From JAAZIN01 sp964441025 (GTDB taxonomy: Bacteria > Bacillota > Dethiobacteria > DTU022), in assembly GCA_964441025.1 (NCBI GenBank), contig CAYTXG010000005.1, positions 1 to 64,000 on the forward strand: DNA of 64,000 nucleotides. Reading direction: 5' to 3'. The notes under the pieces are model-generated. The model worked only from the letters and a program-made list of their open reading frames with translations. It had not been told where the DNA came from and searched no databases. Below are positions 17,309 to 25,109 of this stretch, one piece after another; position 1 is the first letter of the stretch, and each line of letters begins with the position of its first letter. The translations under genes were made by a program, and so were the position numbers.

Positions 17309-18527
17309 GTACAACCGCGTAGTCATACCCATTGGGCCCCAACACCCTTCATTGAAAGAGCCGGCTTGCTTTACGGTAACCCTGGAGGGTGAAAAAATCG
17401 TTGACGCTGTTATCGGGATAGGCTACAACCACAGGGGCATGGAGAAGGCCTGCGAGAGCAGAAACTATATCCAGATCATCTACCTGCTGGAGCGTGTTTG
17501 CGGCATCTGTTCGCATACGCATACCACCGCATTTTGCCAGGGAGTGGAGGAGCTGGCTGGAATCTCAATCCCCAGGCGGGCGGCTTATATTCGGGTGATC
17601 GTTGCTGAACTGGAGCGGCTGCACAGCCACCTGCTCTGGCTGGGCATTGCGGCACATGAGATCGGCTTCGATACCATGTTCATGTATGCCTGGCGAGACC
17701 GTGAAGCGGTGCTGGATATGCTGGCCGAGATCGGCGGCAACCGCGTGAACTACGCTATCAACACTGTTGGCGGTGTGCGAAGGGACATAGACGACTCTAT
17801 CATTCAAGATCTTTTGGTAATGACCGGCGCCTTGCAGGAACAGCTTAAATATTACAAGGAGCTGGCCATGACAGACACAACCCTGGCCGCCCGGCTTGCC
17901 GGTATCGGCAGGCTGTCCCGGGAAGATGCGCTGAAGTATGGTGCGGTGGGCCCGGTGATCCGTGCTGCCGGTATTGACTTTGATATCCGGGCGGTAGATC
18001 CTTATGCCGTTTACGGCGAGATACCTTTTAAGGTGGCTACAGATACGCATGCAGATGTCTTCGGACGGACGGTGGTGCGCATACTGGAGATGCTTGAGGC
18101 TACGGAGATCATACGCTTTTGTGTAAATAATTTGCCTGACGGCGATATTGTTGTAAAAGCGCCGCGGCGTATTCCTGCGGGTGAAGTTATCACCAGGACT
18201 GAAGCGCCGCGTGGAGAGGATATCCACTTCATCCGATCGAATGGAACAGATAAGCCGGACCGGGTGCGCGTGCGGGCCCCCTCCGAGGCCAACTGGCATG
18301 GCATGAGGCATATGCTGCTGGGGCAGTATCTTGCCGATGTGCCTATTACCATTGCGGCAATTGATCCCTGTTTTTCATGCACTGACCGTGCAATTGTCGT
18401 CAATTCTGAAAGTAAGACAGAGGTCATGGATTGGCCGCGCCTCAGGCAGTACAGCCTGGACTGGTATGTTAAAAGGGGTATTGATGTTGCCTCTGTTAAA
18501 ATGAGGCCGCGCGGGCCCAGGCTTTAG
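17301..18527 (+). CDS. Group 4 [NiFe]-hydrogenase catalytic large subunit (NuoD/EchE/HycE-like)
   Basis: The 408-residue protein holds the Ni-Fe site. Both ligand pairs are present: RVCGICSHTH (Cys67, Cys70) and DPCFSCTDR (Cys357, Cys360). This separates it from complex I NuoD, which lacks them. After Arg363 there is a 45-residue C-terminal extension of the kind removed by a maturation endopeptidase once nickel is inserted (HycE is cut after the equivalent Arg). A HycI-like protease is encoded at the end of this operon. Partners are the small subunit, the NuoC-like linker and the membrane subunits. Hydrogen evolution from reduced ferredoxin is the likely direction, but uptake cannot be excluded. 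Confidence 0.96.
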   Translation: MSEYNRVVIPIGPQHPSLKEPACFTVTLEGEKIVDAVIGIGYNHRGMEKACESRNYIQIIYLLERVCGICSHTHTTAFCQGVEELAGISIPRRAAYIRVIVAELERLHSHLLWLGIAAHEIGFDTMFMYAWRDREAVLDMLAEIGGNRVNYAINTVGGVRRDIDDSIIQDLLVMTGALQEQLKYYKELAMTDTTLAARLAGIGRLSREDALKYGAVGPVIRAAGIDFDIRAVDPYAVYGEIPFKVATDTHADVFGRTVVRILEMLEATEIIRFCVNNLPDGDIVVKAPRRIPAGEVITRTEAPRGEDIHFIRSNGTDKPDRVRVRAPSEANWHGMRHMLLGQYLADVPITIAAIDPCFSCTDRAIVVNSESKTEVMDWPRLRQYSLDWYVKRGIDVASVKMRPRGPRL

Positions 18528-18590
18528 AAGAGGTTGTTTCCTCCGAGATTTTAATCTATAATTATAAATTTTTGTAAAGGGGATATGGGG

Positions 18591-19529
18591 ATGTTGTCAG
18601 GGCTGCAAAATATACTGATATTCCCGGGATTTTTGTTTTTGGCAGGGTACGGGCTTCTATTTGAGTACCTGGACAGGAAGGTATACGCACGCTTGCAAAA
18701 CCGGATCGGGCCGCCGTGGTATCAACCGGTGGCGGATGTGCTAAAGCTAATCGGCAAGGAAACCATTATCCCTGCGGGTGCAAACAGGACCATGTTTCAG
18801 ATTTTGCCTGTCATATCTTTATCCGCGGTGGCGGCGGCATTTATTTACGTGCCGGTATATGGGAAAACAGCCGTAGCTTCATTCCAGGGCGATCTCATAG
18901 TTGTGCTCTATTTTTTAACAATCCCGACCATGTGCCTGTTTCTGGCCGGATGGTACTCCAGGGGCATCTATGCCACCATCGGGTCGGTCCGCACGCTTAC
19001 GCAGATGTTTGCCTACGAGGTGCCTCTGTTTATGGCCCTGCTGGCTCCTGCGCTGATCGCTAAAACCTGGTCGGTTACAGGGTTGACCGCCTTTTATGCA
19101 GAACACCCCCTCTATATCCTGATAAATATTCCGGCTTTACTGGTGGCGCTCATCGCCGGCCAGGGAAAACTGGAGCGGGTTCCTTTTGACACCCCCGAAG
19201 CTGAAACCGAAATTGTGGCCGGTCCGCTGGTAGAGTACAGCGGTATTCTGCTGGCCATATTCAGAATAGCGGTGGACTGTGAACTGGTCATGGTAGCCTC
19301 GCTGGTGTCAGCGGTATTCCTTCCCTTTATGACGGGCCATGCCCTGGTGGACTTTCTCCTCTATATATTAAAGACCGTTGTCGTGCTCCTTTTTCTCGCG
19401 TTGATGCGGTCTGTTATGGCGCGGCTTAGAGTTGATCAGATGGTTAACTTCTGCTGGAAGTATCTCATGCCTGTTGCAATTTTGCAGTTAATCGTAAATA
19501 TTATTATTAGGGGTGTGTTGGTGGTATGA
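18591..19529 (+). CDS. Group 4 hydrogenase NuoH/EchB-like membrane anchor
   Basis: This subunit of about 312 residues and eight helices connects the catalytic module to the ion-translocating arm. NuoH signatures are clear: EYLDRKVYARLQNRIGPPW, ADVLKLIGKETIIP and RVPFDTPEAETEIVAGPLVEY, whose acidic residues line the entry channel in complex I. An ATG at 18585 is only two bases from the AAAGGGG site, so I prefer 18591, eight bases away. Its stop overlaps the next ATG by four bases (ATGA). Confidence 0.93.
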   Translation: MLSGLQNILIFPGFLFLAGYGLLFEYLDRKVYARLQNRIGPPWYQPVADVLKLIGKETIIPAGANRTMFQILPVISLSAVAAAFIYVPVYGKTAVASFQGDLIVVLYFLTIPTMCLFLAGWYSRGIYATIGSVRTLTQMFAYEVPLFMALLAPALIAKTWSVTGLTAFYAEHPLYILINIPALLVALIAGQGKLERVPFDTPEAETEIVAGPLVEYSGILLAIFRIAVDCELVMVASLVSAVFLPFMTGHALVDFLLYILKTVVVLLFLALMRSVMARLRVDQMVNFCWKYLMPVAILQLIVNIIIRGVLVV

Positions 19530-19888
19530 GTATAAAAATGCCCGGCAAAATAGCCAATATAGCGGTAAGAACTTTTTTCAGGAAGCCTGCAACAATTTCT
19601 TATCCCAGGGGCGACTTTAAAATTGCCGAAAACTACCGGGGCAGGCTGGCATATGATCCCACAGAATGCACCAATTGCAAATTGTGCATGCGCTATTGCC
19701 CTTCCGGCGCCATCGAGATTATCAATGAGGGCACCAAAGAGGATAAAAATATGAAGGCAATACTGACGATCTCCCGGTGTATTTTTTGCTGCCAGTGCGT
19801 AGATTCATGTCCCCGGGATTGCCTGTCCTACACCCAGAACATTGACCTTTCAAGCCTGAGCAAGGATGACCTTGTTGTGCAGCTTTAA
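19526..19888 (+). CDS. Group 4 hydrogenase NuoI/EchF-like polyferredoxin subunit
   Basis: This 120-residue protein has two [4Fe-4S] motifs: CTNCKLCMRYCP (Cys48, 51, 54, 58) and CIFCCQCVDSCP (Cys85, 88, 91, 95, with an extra Cys89). It should relay electrons between soluble ferredoxin and the small subunit. No NuoE, NuoF or NuoG homologue is present, so NADH is not the direct partner. The gene overlaps its neighbours at both ends (4 and 23 bases). Confidence 0.93.
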   Translation: MSIKMPGKIANIAVRTFFRKPATISYPRGDFKIAENYRGRLAYDPTECTNCKLCMRYCPSGAIEIINEGTKEDKNMKAILTISRCIFCCQCVDSCPRDCLSYTQNIDLSSLSKDDLVVQL

Positions 19889-20384
19889 CAAAGCCGGGGG
19901 ATTGTTTGACATCGATTTAAATACAGGTGCGGTACCGGGCCGGAAAATTGCCTTTCTGGGCGTTGGGTCAGCCCTGCGGTCCGACGATGCCGCGGGCATG
20001 TACTTTATAGAGCTTCTGGGCAAAGTGGTAAAAAAGAAAAATGTGCTTCTCATTGCCGGATCCACCGCGCCTGAAAATTTTACCGGTGTCATAAAGGATT
20101 TTGCACCCCACAAGCTAATTATAGTGGACGCCGCTTACATGGGGCTTTTACCCGGAGAAGCAAGGGTGGTGCCTGCTGCCGGCATCGGCGGCCTTTCTTT
20201 CTCCACGCATATGCTGCCGCTTACGACAATGTTGAAGTACCTTCATTCAGAGATACATTGCGAGATCATATTTGTCGGTGTACAGCCAGGTTTTACCGGT
20301 GAGGGCATGTCCATGAGCGATGAAGTGAAAAGCGGAATAAGGCGCCTTGTTGATTACTTCCATAAAGCGCTTGACGCGGTTTAA
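19866..20384 (+). CDS. Hydrogenase maturation endopeptidase (HycI type)
   Basis: The 172-residue protein has the nickel-dependent peptidase pattern: GVGSALRSDDAAG (acidic metal ligand at residues 40-41), IIVDAAYMGLLPGEAR (Asp88) and STHMLPL (His115), matching the HycI/HyaD ligand set. It should remove the 45-residue tail of the large subunit encoded in the same operon. It overlaps the ferredoxin-subunit gene by 23 bases and is the last gene of the run. Confidence 0.93.
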   Translation: MTLLCSFNKAGGLFDIDLNTGAVPGRKIAFLGVGSALRSDDAAGMYFIELLGKVVKKKNVLLIAGSTAPENFTGVIKDFAPHKLIIVDAAYMGLLPGEARVVPAAGIGGLSFSTHMLPLTTMLKYLHSEIHCEIIFVGVQPGFTGEGMSMSDEVKSGIRRLVDYFHKALDAV

Positions 20385-20503
20385 GCGCTGATTCAGACCC
20401 AGTGTGCCCGGTGATAACCCGTGCGTTTAAATCCCGGGTTAAAGTTGCAGGAGCTTTGTGCTCCCGCCGCTCAAGATTACCGGCTGCGAGCTGTCCATGT
20501 TTG

Positions 20504-20530
20504 GAACCCGGGACCCCTTGATTAAGAGCC
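20504..20530 (-). repeat. tRNA-Lys-like fragment (possible attachment-site remnant)
   Basis: These 27 bases match 24 of 27 positions of 21753-21779, the stretch from anticodon loop to T-loop of the intact tRNA-Lys, in the same orientation. No acceptor stem or D-arm can be drawn around it, so it is not a functional tRNA. The carbamate kinase gene lies between fragment and tRNA. Confidence 0.55.
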
Positions 20531-20559
20531 GGCTTCATTATCCATGCCGAATCGCAGGG

Positions 20560-21555
20560 CTAGCCGGTGATCACAGTTCCCGCCTTGCCTTCAGCTCCCA
20601 GTAGCGCATTTTCCAGGGAGGTTATTACAGCCCTCTTTCCGCCGCTTTCCACAAACCTTATCGCCGCCAGGACTTTGGGCCCCATGCTGCCGGCCTTGAA
20701 ATGCCCCTGTTCATGGTACGACTTTATCTCATCCAGCTGAACATGTCCCAGCTTCTTCTCCCGGGGGGTCATATAATCAATGGCTACATTGGCTACATCC
20801 GTTAGAAGCAGCAGGGCCTGTGCTCCCGTCCCCCGGGCCATCACCTGCGCCGCCAGGTCCTTGTCGATAACGGCATCTATTCCCGCAAGCGCTCCCCCGG
20901 GGTCCCTGACAACGGGAATCCCGCCGCCCCCGGAGACTACAACCACTGTATTCTGCAAGATCAGGGATTTGATCGCTTCGATCTCGACGCAGCCCTGCGG
21001 CTCCGGCGAGGGAACCACCCTTCTCCAGCCCCTGCCGCTGTCCTCTTTCCAGATCTCCTTCTTCTCCGCCGCCGTCTTCTGAGCTTCCGCCTTGCTGTAA
21101 AAACTGCCGATAGGCTTGGTGGGATTATGGAATGCAGGGCTGGAGGAATCTACAAGGGACTGGCAGATGAGCGTGACCACTGTTCTTGGGGATCCCGCTT
21201 TGAGCAGTTCGTTGTATAGCGCCTGCTGAATCATATAGCCGATTTGTCCCTGCGACATGGCGCCGCAGACAAAAAGCGGCATCATTGGTATCGCCGAGCG
21301 GCGGCCTATTTCCTGTTGCTGAAATATTCGTCCCACCTGGGGACCATTGCCATGTGTAACCACCAGGCGCTTGCCGCTTACTATCAACTGGGCCAGCTGT
21401 GCCGCGGTCATGTAAACATTTTCCATCTGTTCCACAAAGGTTCCCTGCTGCCCCGGCCGCAGAATGGCGTTGCCCCCCAGGGCGGCAACAATTGTTTCCT
21501 GCCCGGTATTACCGGCTGATGCCGGAGAGGCCGCAACTTCCTTACGCATCATCAT
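20560..21555 (-). CDS. arcC: Carbamate kinase
   Basis: The enzyme interconverts carbamoyl phosphate plus ADP with carbamate plus ATP. Family motifs are present: ALGGNAILRPGQQ, VVTHGNGPQVG, the internal GSFYSKAEA insertion, VSGGGGIPVV, DKDLAAQVMA, LTDVANVAIDY, and near the end GSMGPKVLAAIRF. I chose the ATG at 21555 (331 residues), ten bases after AAGGA. An upstream ATG at 21573 lacks a ribosome binding site. No ornithine carbamoyltransferase or arginine deiminase is adjacent, so the source of carbamoyl phosphate is unclear. The gene is convergent with the hydrogenase operon. Confidence 0.93.
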   Translation of the reverse strand: MMMRKEVAASPASAGNTGQETIVAALGGNAILRPGQQGTFVEQMENVYMTAAQLAQLIVSGKRLVVTHGNGPQVGRIFQQQEIGRRSAIPMMPLFVCGAMSQGQIGYMIQQALYNELLKAGSPRTVVTLICQSLVDSSSPAFHNPTKPIGSFYSKAEAQKTAAEKKEIWKEDSGRGWRRVVPSPEPQGCVEIEAIKSLILQNTVVVVSGGGGIPVVRDPGGALAGIDAVIDKDLAAQVMARGTGAQALLLLTDVANVAIDYMTPREKKLGHVQLDEIKSYHEQGHFKAGSMGPKVLAAIRFVESGGKRAVITSLENALLGAEGKAGTVITG

Positions 21556-21691
21556 CCCCGCCTGTTCCTTCATGTATTTTGTTTATTAAAGGCATAAGAA
21601 CATAATAAAGATGAAACACAACTATTCCTTTTGGATAGTCTTTTCCACGGATCCCTGCCTGAATTGTATTGTGCGCAGGCGTGCAACTCTA

Positions 21692-21732
21692 GTGAAAACC
21701 CCGGATTGAAAGGCTTTTTCCGGGGTTTTCAC
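21692..21732. terminator. Bidirectional intrinsic terminator below tRNA-Lys
   Basis: Arms 21692-21705 and 21719-21732 pair over 14 bases around a 13-base loop. The outer part is an A-tract on one side and T-tract on the other (AAAACCCCGG and CCGGGGTTTT), so it can act on either strand. It begins right after the tRNA-Lys 3' end. Confidence 0.78.
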
Positions 21733-21808
21733 TGGTGGGCCATCCAGGCTTCGAACCCGGGACACCCTGATTAAGAGTCAGGTGCTCTACCAACTGAGCT
21801 AATGGCCC
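21733..21808 (-). tRNA. tRNA-Lys (anticodon CTT)
   Basis: A complete cloverleaf is seen on the minus strand: acceptor stem 21802-21808 with 21737-21743, the D-arm motif TAGCTCAGTTGG, anticodon loop CTCTTAA giving CTT, and T-loop GGTTCGAAGCC. The discriminator is A and the CCA is encoded (21733-21735). Confidence 0.96.
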
Positions 21809-21820
21809 TTTACAGTTTGG

Positions 21821-21849
21821 ATTTTACTACAAGGCGGGGACGAATTCAA
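21821..21849 (-). promoter_or_regulatory. Promoter of tRNA-Lys
   Basis: On the minus strand the -35 TTGAAT (21844-21849) and the -10 TAAAAT (21821-21826) are 17 bases apart and placed correctly for the tRNA. Confidence 0.72.
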
Positions 21850-21929
21850 GCTTTTTTGGTTGCAATTTGGGATATAATTTGCCGGGAGCGGGGTGCAGTG
21901 CAGCTGCCCCCAGCATCACGTGGTGGTTT

Positions 21930-22439
21930 TCAGGAGTCTGAATCGCTGTCTGCAGGGCCTGATTTGCCCCGGTTCTGTTTGTACTTTTCAAATTTATTCA
22001 GGACGTCGGCATCGTCCTTGAGGAATTTATAAAGAAGCTTGATTTTATTAAATGCATTCAGGCTCAGGTGATGTTCGATCATCTCCGTATCCTGCAGCAG
22101 GCAGTTTTCCTTAACTCCGATCAGCCTGAGAAAATTTTCGATGAGGATATGGCGCTTAAGGAGAAAGCTGCCCAGTTTTATCCCCTTGTCGGTTAATTTG
22201 ATCACGCCGTACTTCTCGTAATTCAACAGCCCCAGCCCGGTCAGCTTCTGGACAGTCTTCGTTACAGAGGATGCCTGCACATTCAGCCTGGACGCCAGCC
22301 GGCTGGTGCGCGCGTAGCCCTCCTCCAGATGACTGCGGTAGATCATCTCCAGATAGTCCTCCATGCTCGGAGTCATTTTTTGTTGATCCTGCATCATCAG
22401 GTAACCGCGAAAAGTGTAGAACTCACGATTCCCAGTCAT
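21930..22439 (-). CDS. DtxR/MntR-family metal-dependent transcriptional regulator
   Basis: The 169-residue protein begins with the family's winged helix-turn-helix. This comprises PSMEDYLEMIY, the recognition part RLNVQASSVTKTVQKL, and the wing GVIKLTDKG. The dimerisation and metal-binding part follows (LKRHILIENFLRLIGV, DTEMIEHHLS). It lacks the C-terminal SH3-like domain of DtxR, so it is of the short MntR type. It is transcribed away from feoA, which suggests it senses iron or manganese and controls feoAB and itself. An AAGGGGTG site lies upstream of the ATG at 22439. The C-terminus is a Ser/Asp-rich low-complexity tail. Confidence 0.9.
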   Translation of the reverse strand: MTGNREFYTFRGYLMMQDQQKMTPSMEDYLEMIYRSHLEEGYARTSRLASRLNVQASSVTKTVQKLTGLGLLNYEKYGVIKLTDKGIKLGSFLLKRHILIENFLRLIGVKENCLLQDTEMIEHHLSLNAFNKIKLLYKFLKDDADVLNKFEKYKQNRGKSGPADSDSDS

Positions 22440-22500
22440 TTTTGGGCACCCCTTGCAGCAGTATGGGTTAGCCTCCCCGGTAGCATCCCTGTTGTAACGG

Positions 22501-22545
22501 CATATATTAGCTCAGAGAAAAACTATTTCCCAAGGCTAGCTTATG
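22501..22545. promoter_or_regulatory. Inverted repeat between the regulator and feoA (candidate metal-regulator operator)
   Basis: CATATATTAGC (22501-22511) and GCTAGCTTATG (22535-22545) form an imperfect inverted repeat with matching outer CATA/TATG and inner TAGC/GCTA, spaced by 23 bases. It lies in the divergent promoter region. It does not match the classical 19-base DtxR box. Confidence 0.35.
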
Positions 22546-22588
22546 TTGCCGCGGGCAAAATAAGACCTTTAGAAAGGGGCCGGAAAAG

Positions 22589-22840
22589 ATGGACTGCAAG
22601 CTGATACCGCTGCACAGGCTGCCTCTCGGCGACAGGGGCAAGGTAATGCAGATAAATGTGAATGGCGCTGCCAGGCGAAGGATGCTTGATCTGGGGTTGA
22701 CTTTTAGCGCGGAGGTGGCTGCTCTTCAAAAAAGTCCCTCCGGCGATCCCACCGCCTATTTTATCCGCGGGGCGGTAATCGCCCTGCGATCGCAGGATGC
22801 TTCAAGAGTACTTATCACCCCTCTGGAGCAGGGACTGTAG
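22589..22840 (+). CDS. feoA: Ferrous iron transport protein A
   Basis: This 83-residue cytoplasmic SH3-like protein assists FeoB. The family pattern is present: LPLGDRGKVMQIN, RRRMLDLGLTFSAEV, and FIRGAVIALRSQDASRVLI. It precedes feoB by 15 bases. A TTTAGAAAGGGGCC site is placed before the ATG. The operon faces away from a DtxR/MntR-type regulator, consistent with metal-dependent control. Confidence 0.93.
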   Translation: MDCKLIPLHRLPLGDRGKVMQINVNGAARRRMLDLGLTFSAEVAALQKSPSGDPTAYFIRGAVIALRSQDASRVLITPLEQGL

Positions 22841-22855
22841 AAGGGGAGTCCGATC

Positions 22856-25003
22856 ATGGGTTTAACAGCGCAGTCTGCAGGCCCGGAAATGGCTGTGGGC
22901 GCTTTGCGGAACCGCGAGCTGCCCCAATATATGACTGTTGTCGCCCTGGCGGGCAACCCAAATACGGGGAAAAGCACAGTTTTCAACAGCCTGACGGGGA
23001 TGAAGCAGCATACCGGTAACTGGTCCGGCAAAACGGTGACCCATGCCCGGGGGAGATACCGCTATGGCGGACGTGATTATTTGCTTGTGGATCTGCCCGG
23101 AAGCTATTCGCTGCTTGCCTCTTCGGTGGAAGAGGAGGTGGCACGTGATTTCATCTGCTTTGAATATCCCCATGTCACAGTGGTGGTAGTCGATGCTACC
23201 TGCCTGGAGCGAAACCTGAACCTGGTACTGCAGGTACTTGAAGTTACAGCCCGCGTCGTTGTCTGTGTTAACCTTATTGATGAAGCTGAGAGGAAAAAAA
23301 TCAGGCTTGATCTGCCACTGCTCTCAAAGCTCCTCGGTGTCCCCGTGGTGGGGACAAATGCCCGCCAGGGGCGGGGGCTGCAGCAGCTGCAGGAGGCGGT
23401 GTACCGCGTCGCCATTGGGGATTTTTCCCTGTGCATGCCGCTACGGTTCATCTATGACCCTCCTATCGAAAAAGCGGTGGCGCTGCTGAAATCCTCAGTG
23501 AGCGGTATTGTTCCATCTGAGCTGGAAAGCCGCTGGATATCATTGCGGCTGTTAGATGGCGACAGCTCGCTTTACAGGGCATTCGATCGCTACCTGGGCA
23601 TAGACCTGTTGCAGAATGAAGCGCTGGCGGCTGAGGTAGCCGCTGCCAGGACTCTTCTGGAAGGGGAGGGCGGGGGCAGGGCAGGCGCAGATCTCATTGT
23701 TACCGCAATCTTCGAGCAGGCCGCTGCCATCGCCAGGCAAGTTGTGGGCAGGGCGGAGGCCCGGGACCGGCAGTGGGACCGGCGTCTTGATCACCTCCTG
23801 ACCTCCAAAATTTTCGGCATTCCCGTCATGCTGCTCCTGCTGGGAGTGGTTTTCTGGATCACTTTGACCGGAGCGAATTACCCCTCGCAGCTTCTGGCAG
23901 CCGCCTTTTACTGGGTTGAAGGACACCTGACCAACCTGGCCGCCGCAGCCGGAGCGGCTCCATGGCTGCATGGTACTCTCGTTACCGGTGTTTACCGGAC
24001 CCTGGCCTGGGTGGTCTCGGTGATGCTGCCGCCCATGGCCATATTCTTTCCCCTTTTCACCTTTCTCGAAGATCTGGGTTACCTGCCGCGAATAGCATTC
24101 AATCTTGACAGCTTTTTCAGGAAGGCCGGCGCTCATGGCAAGCAGGCGTTGACCATGTGCATGGGTTTTGGCTGCAACGCTGCAGGGGTCATCGCCTGCC
24201 GGATTATCGATTCGCCGCGTGAAAGGCTCATCGCCATGCTCACCAATAATTTTGTCCCCTGTAACGGCCGCTTCCCTATTCTCATTGTCCTGGCCTCAAT
24301 TTTTCTCGGCGGCAGCGGAGCCTTTTTCCATACCTTTGCCGCCGCAGCGGTAATTCTGGTGGTGATCGTGCTCGGGGTGATCCTTACGTTGGGGGTTTCG
24401 AAGGCTCTTTCTCAAACGATCCTCAAGGGCCTCCCCTCCACCTTTGCCCTTGAGCTGCCGCCTTACCGGAAACCGCAACTGGGGCGGATCCTGGTGCGCT
24501 CCTTTATTGACCGGACCCTTTTTGTTCTCGGCAGGGCTGTAATCGTGGCCGCTCCCGCGGGCCTTGTGATCTGGCTGCTGGCGAATACCGCGGTGGGGGG
24601 CCTCAGCGCCCTTGGTTGCGCCGCCCGATTTTTTCACCCCTTCGGTAAACTCCTGGGTATGGACGGTTATATCATCCTGGCTTTTCTGCTCGGATTACCC
24701 GCCAATGAGATCGTGATCCCCATCATGATCATGAGCTATCTGGCTGCAGGTTCGCTTGTTGATCTGGGCTCTTTGAATCAGCTGCAATCCCTGCTGCTAG
24801 ATCAGGGCTGGACCTGGCTCACTGCGGTCTGCGTGATGCTCTTCACGTTGAACCATTTTCCCTGCGGCACGACGCTGCTGACCATATACCGGGAAACAGG
24901 CAGCCTCAAATGGACCGCTGCCGCCCTTCTCATCCCCACGTTGACAGGGATAACTCTCTGCTTCCTGGTGGCCCAGAGCGCCAGGTTGCTGGGTCTGGTT
25001 TAA
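22856..25003 (+). CDS. feoB: Ferrous iron transporter FeoB
   Basis: FeoB imports Fe(II) through the cytoplasmic membrane and is gated by its own GTPase domain. The 715 residues contain G1 GNPNTGKST (33-41), the switch T region TGNWSGKTV, G3 DLPGSYSL, and G4 NLIDE (family NxxD). A helical spacer and two gate regions (FLEDLGYLPRIAF, GFGCNAAGVIACR, NNFVPCNGRFPI) follow, ending with NHFPCGTTLLTIYRETGS. Length and topology are usual for the family. With feoA it forms a two-gene operon that would serve the many Fe-S and Ni-Fe enzymes coded nearby. Confidence 0.97.
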   Translation: MGLTAQSAGPEMAVGALRNRELPQYMTVVALAGNPNTGKSTVFNSLTGMKQHTGNWSGKTVTHARGRYRYGGRDYLLVDLPGSYSLLASSVEEEVARDFICFEYPHVTVVVVDATCLERNLNLVLQVLEVTARVVVCVNLIDEAERKKIRLDLPLLSKLLGVPVVGTNARQGRGLQQLQEAVYRVAIGDFSLCMPLRFIYDPPIEKAVALLKSSVSGIVPSELESRWISLRLLDGDSSLYRAFDRYLGIDLLQNEALAAEVAAARTLLEGEGGGRAGADLIVTAIFEQAAAIARQVVGRAEARDRQWDRRLDHLLTSKIFGIPVMLLLLGVVFWITLTGANYPSQLLAAAFYWVEGHLTNLAAAAGAAPWLHGTLVTGVYRTLAWVVSVMLPPMAIFFPLFTFLEDLGYLPRIAFNLDSFFRKAGAHGKQALTMCMGFGCNAAGVIACRIIDSPRERLIAMLTNNFVPCNGRFPILIVLASIFLGGSGAFFHTFAAAAVILVVIVLGVILTLGVSKALSQTILKGLPSTFALELPPYRKPQLGRILVRSFIDRTLFVLGRAVIVAAPAGLVIWLLANTAVGGLSALGCAARFFHPFGKLLGMDGYIILAFLLGLPANEIVIPIMIMSYLAAGSLVDLGSLNQLQSLLLDQGWTWLTAVCVMLFTLNHFPCGTTLLTIYRETGSLKWTAAALLIPTLTGITLCFLVAQSARLLGLV

Positions 25004-25109
25004 GGAGATAGGGCTCCACCGCGCGAAAATCATGAAAAGGATTTCCATCTTCCTTTATGGAATAACCCGGAAAGGGCGGAGTTTTAGAGAACTTTTACGG
25101 GGAGCGCTG

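Noticed and set aside
10379..20384. Respiratory complex I (nuo operon)
   Set aside because: The large subunit has both CxxC pairs of the Ni-Fe site, the small subunit has the hydrogenase CNGCD motif, there is a maturation protease, hyp genes are adjacent, and NuoE, F and G are missing.
22440..22588. Classical DtxR box
   Set aside because: No 19-base sequence close to the TTAGGTTAGCCTAACCTAA pattern is present.
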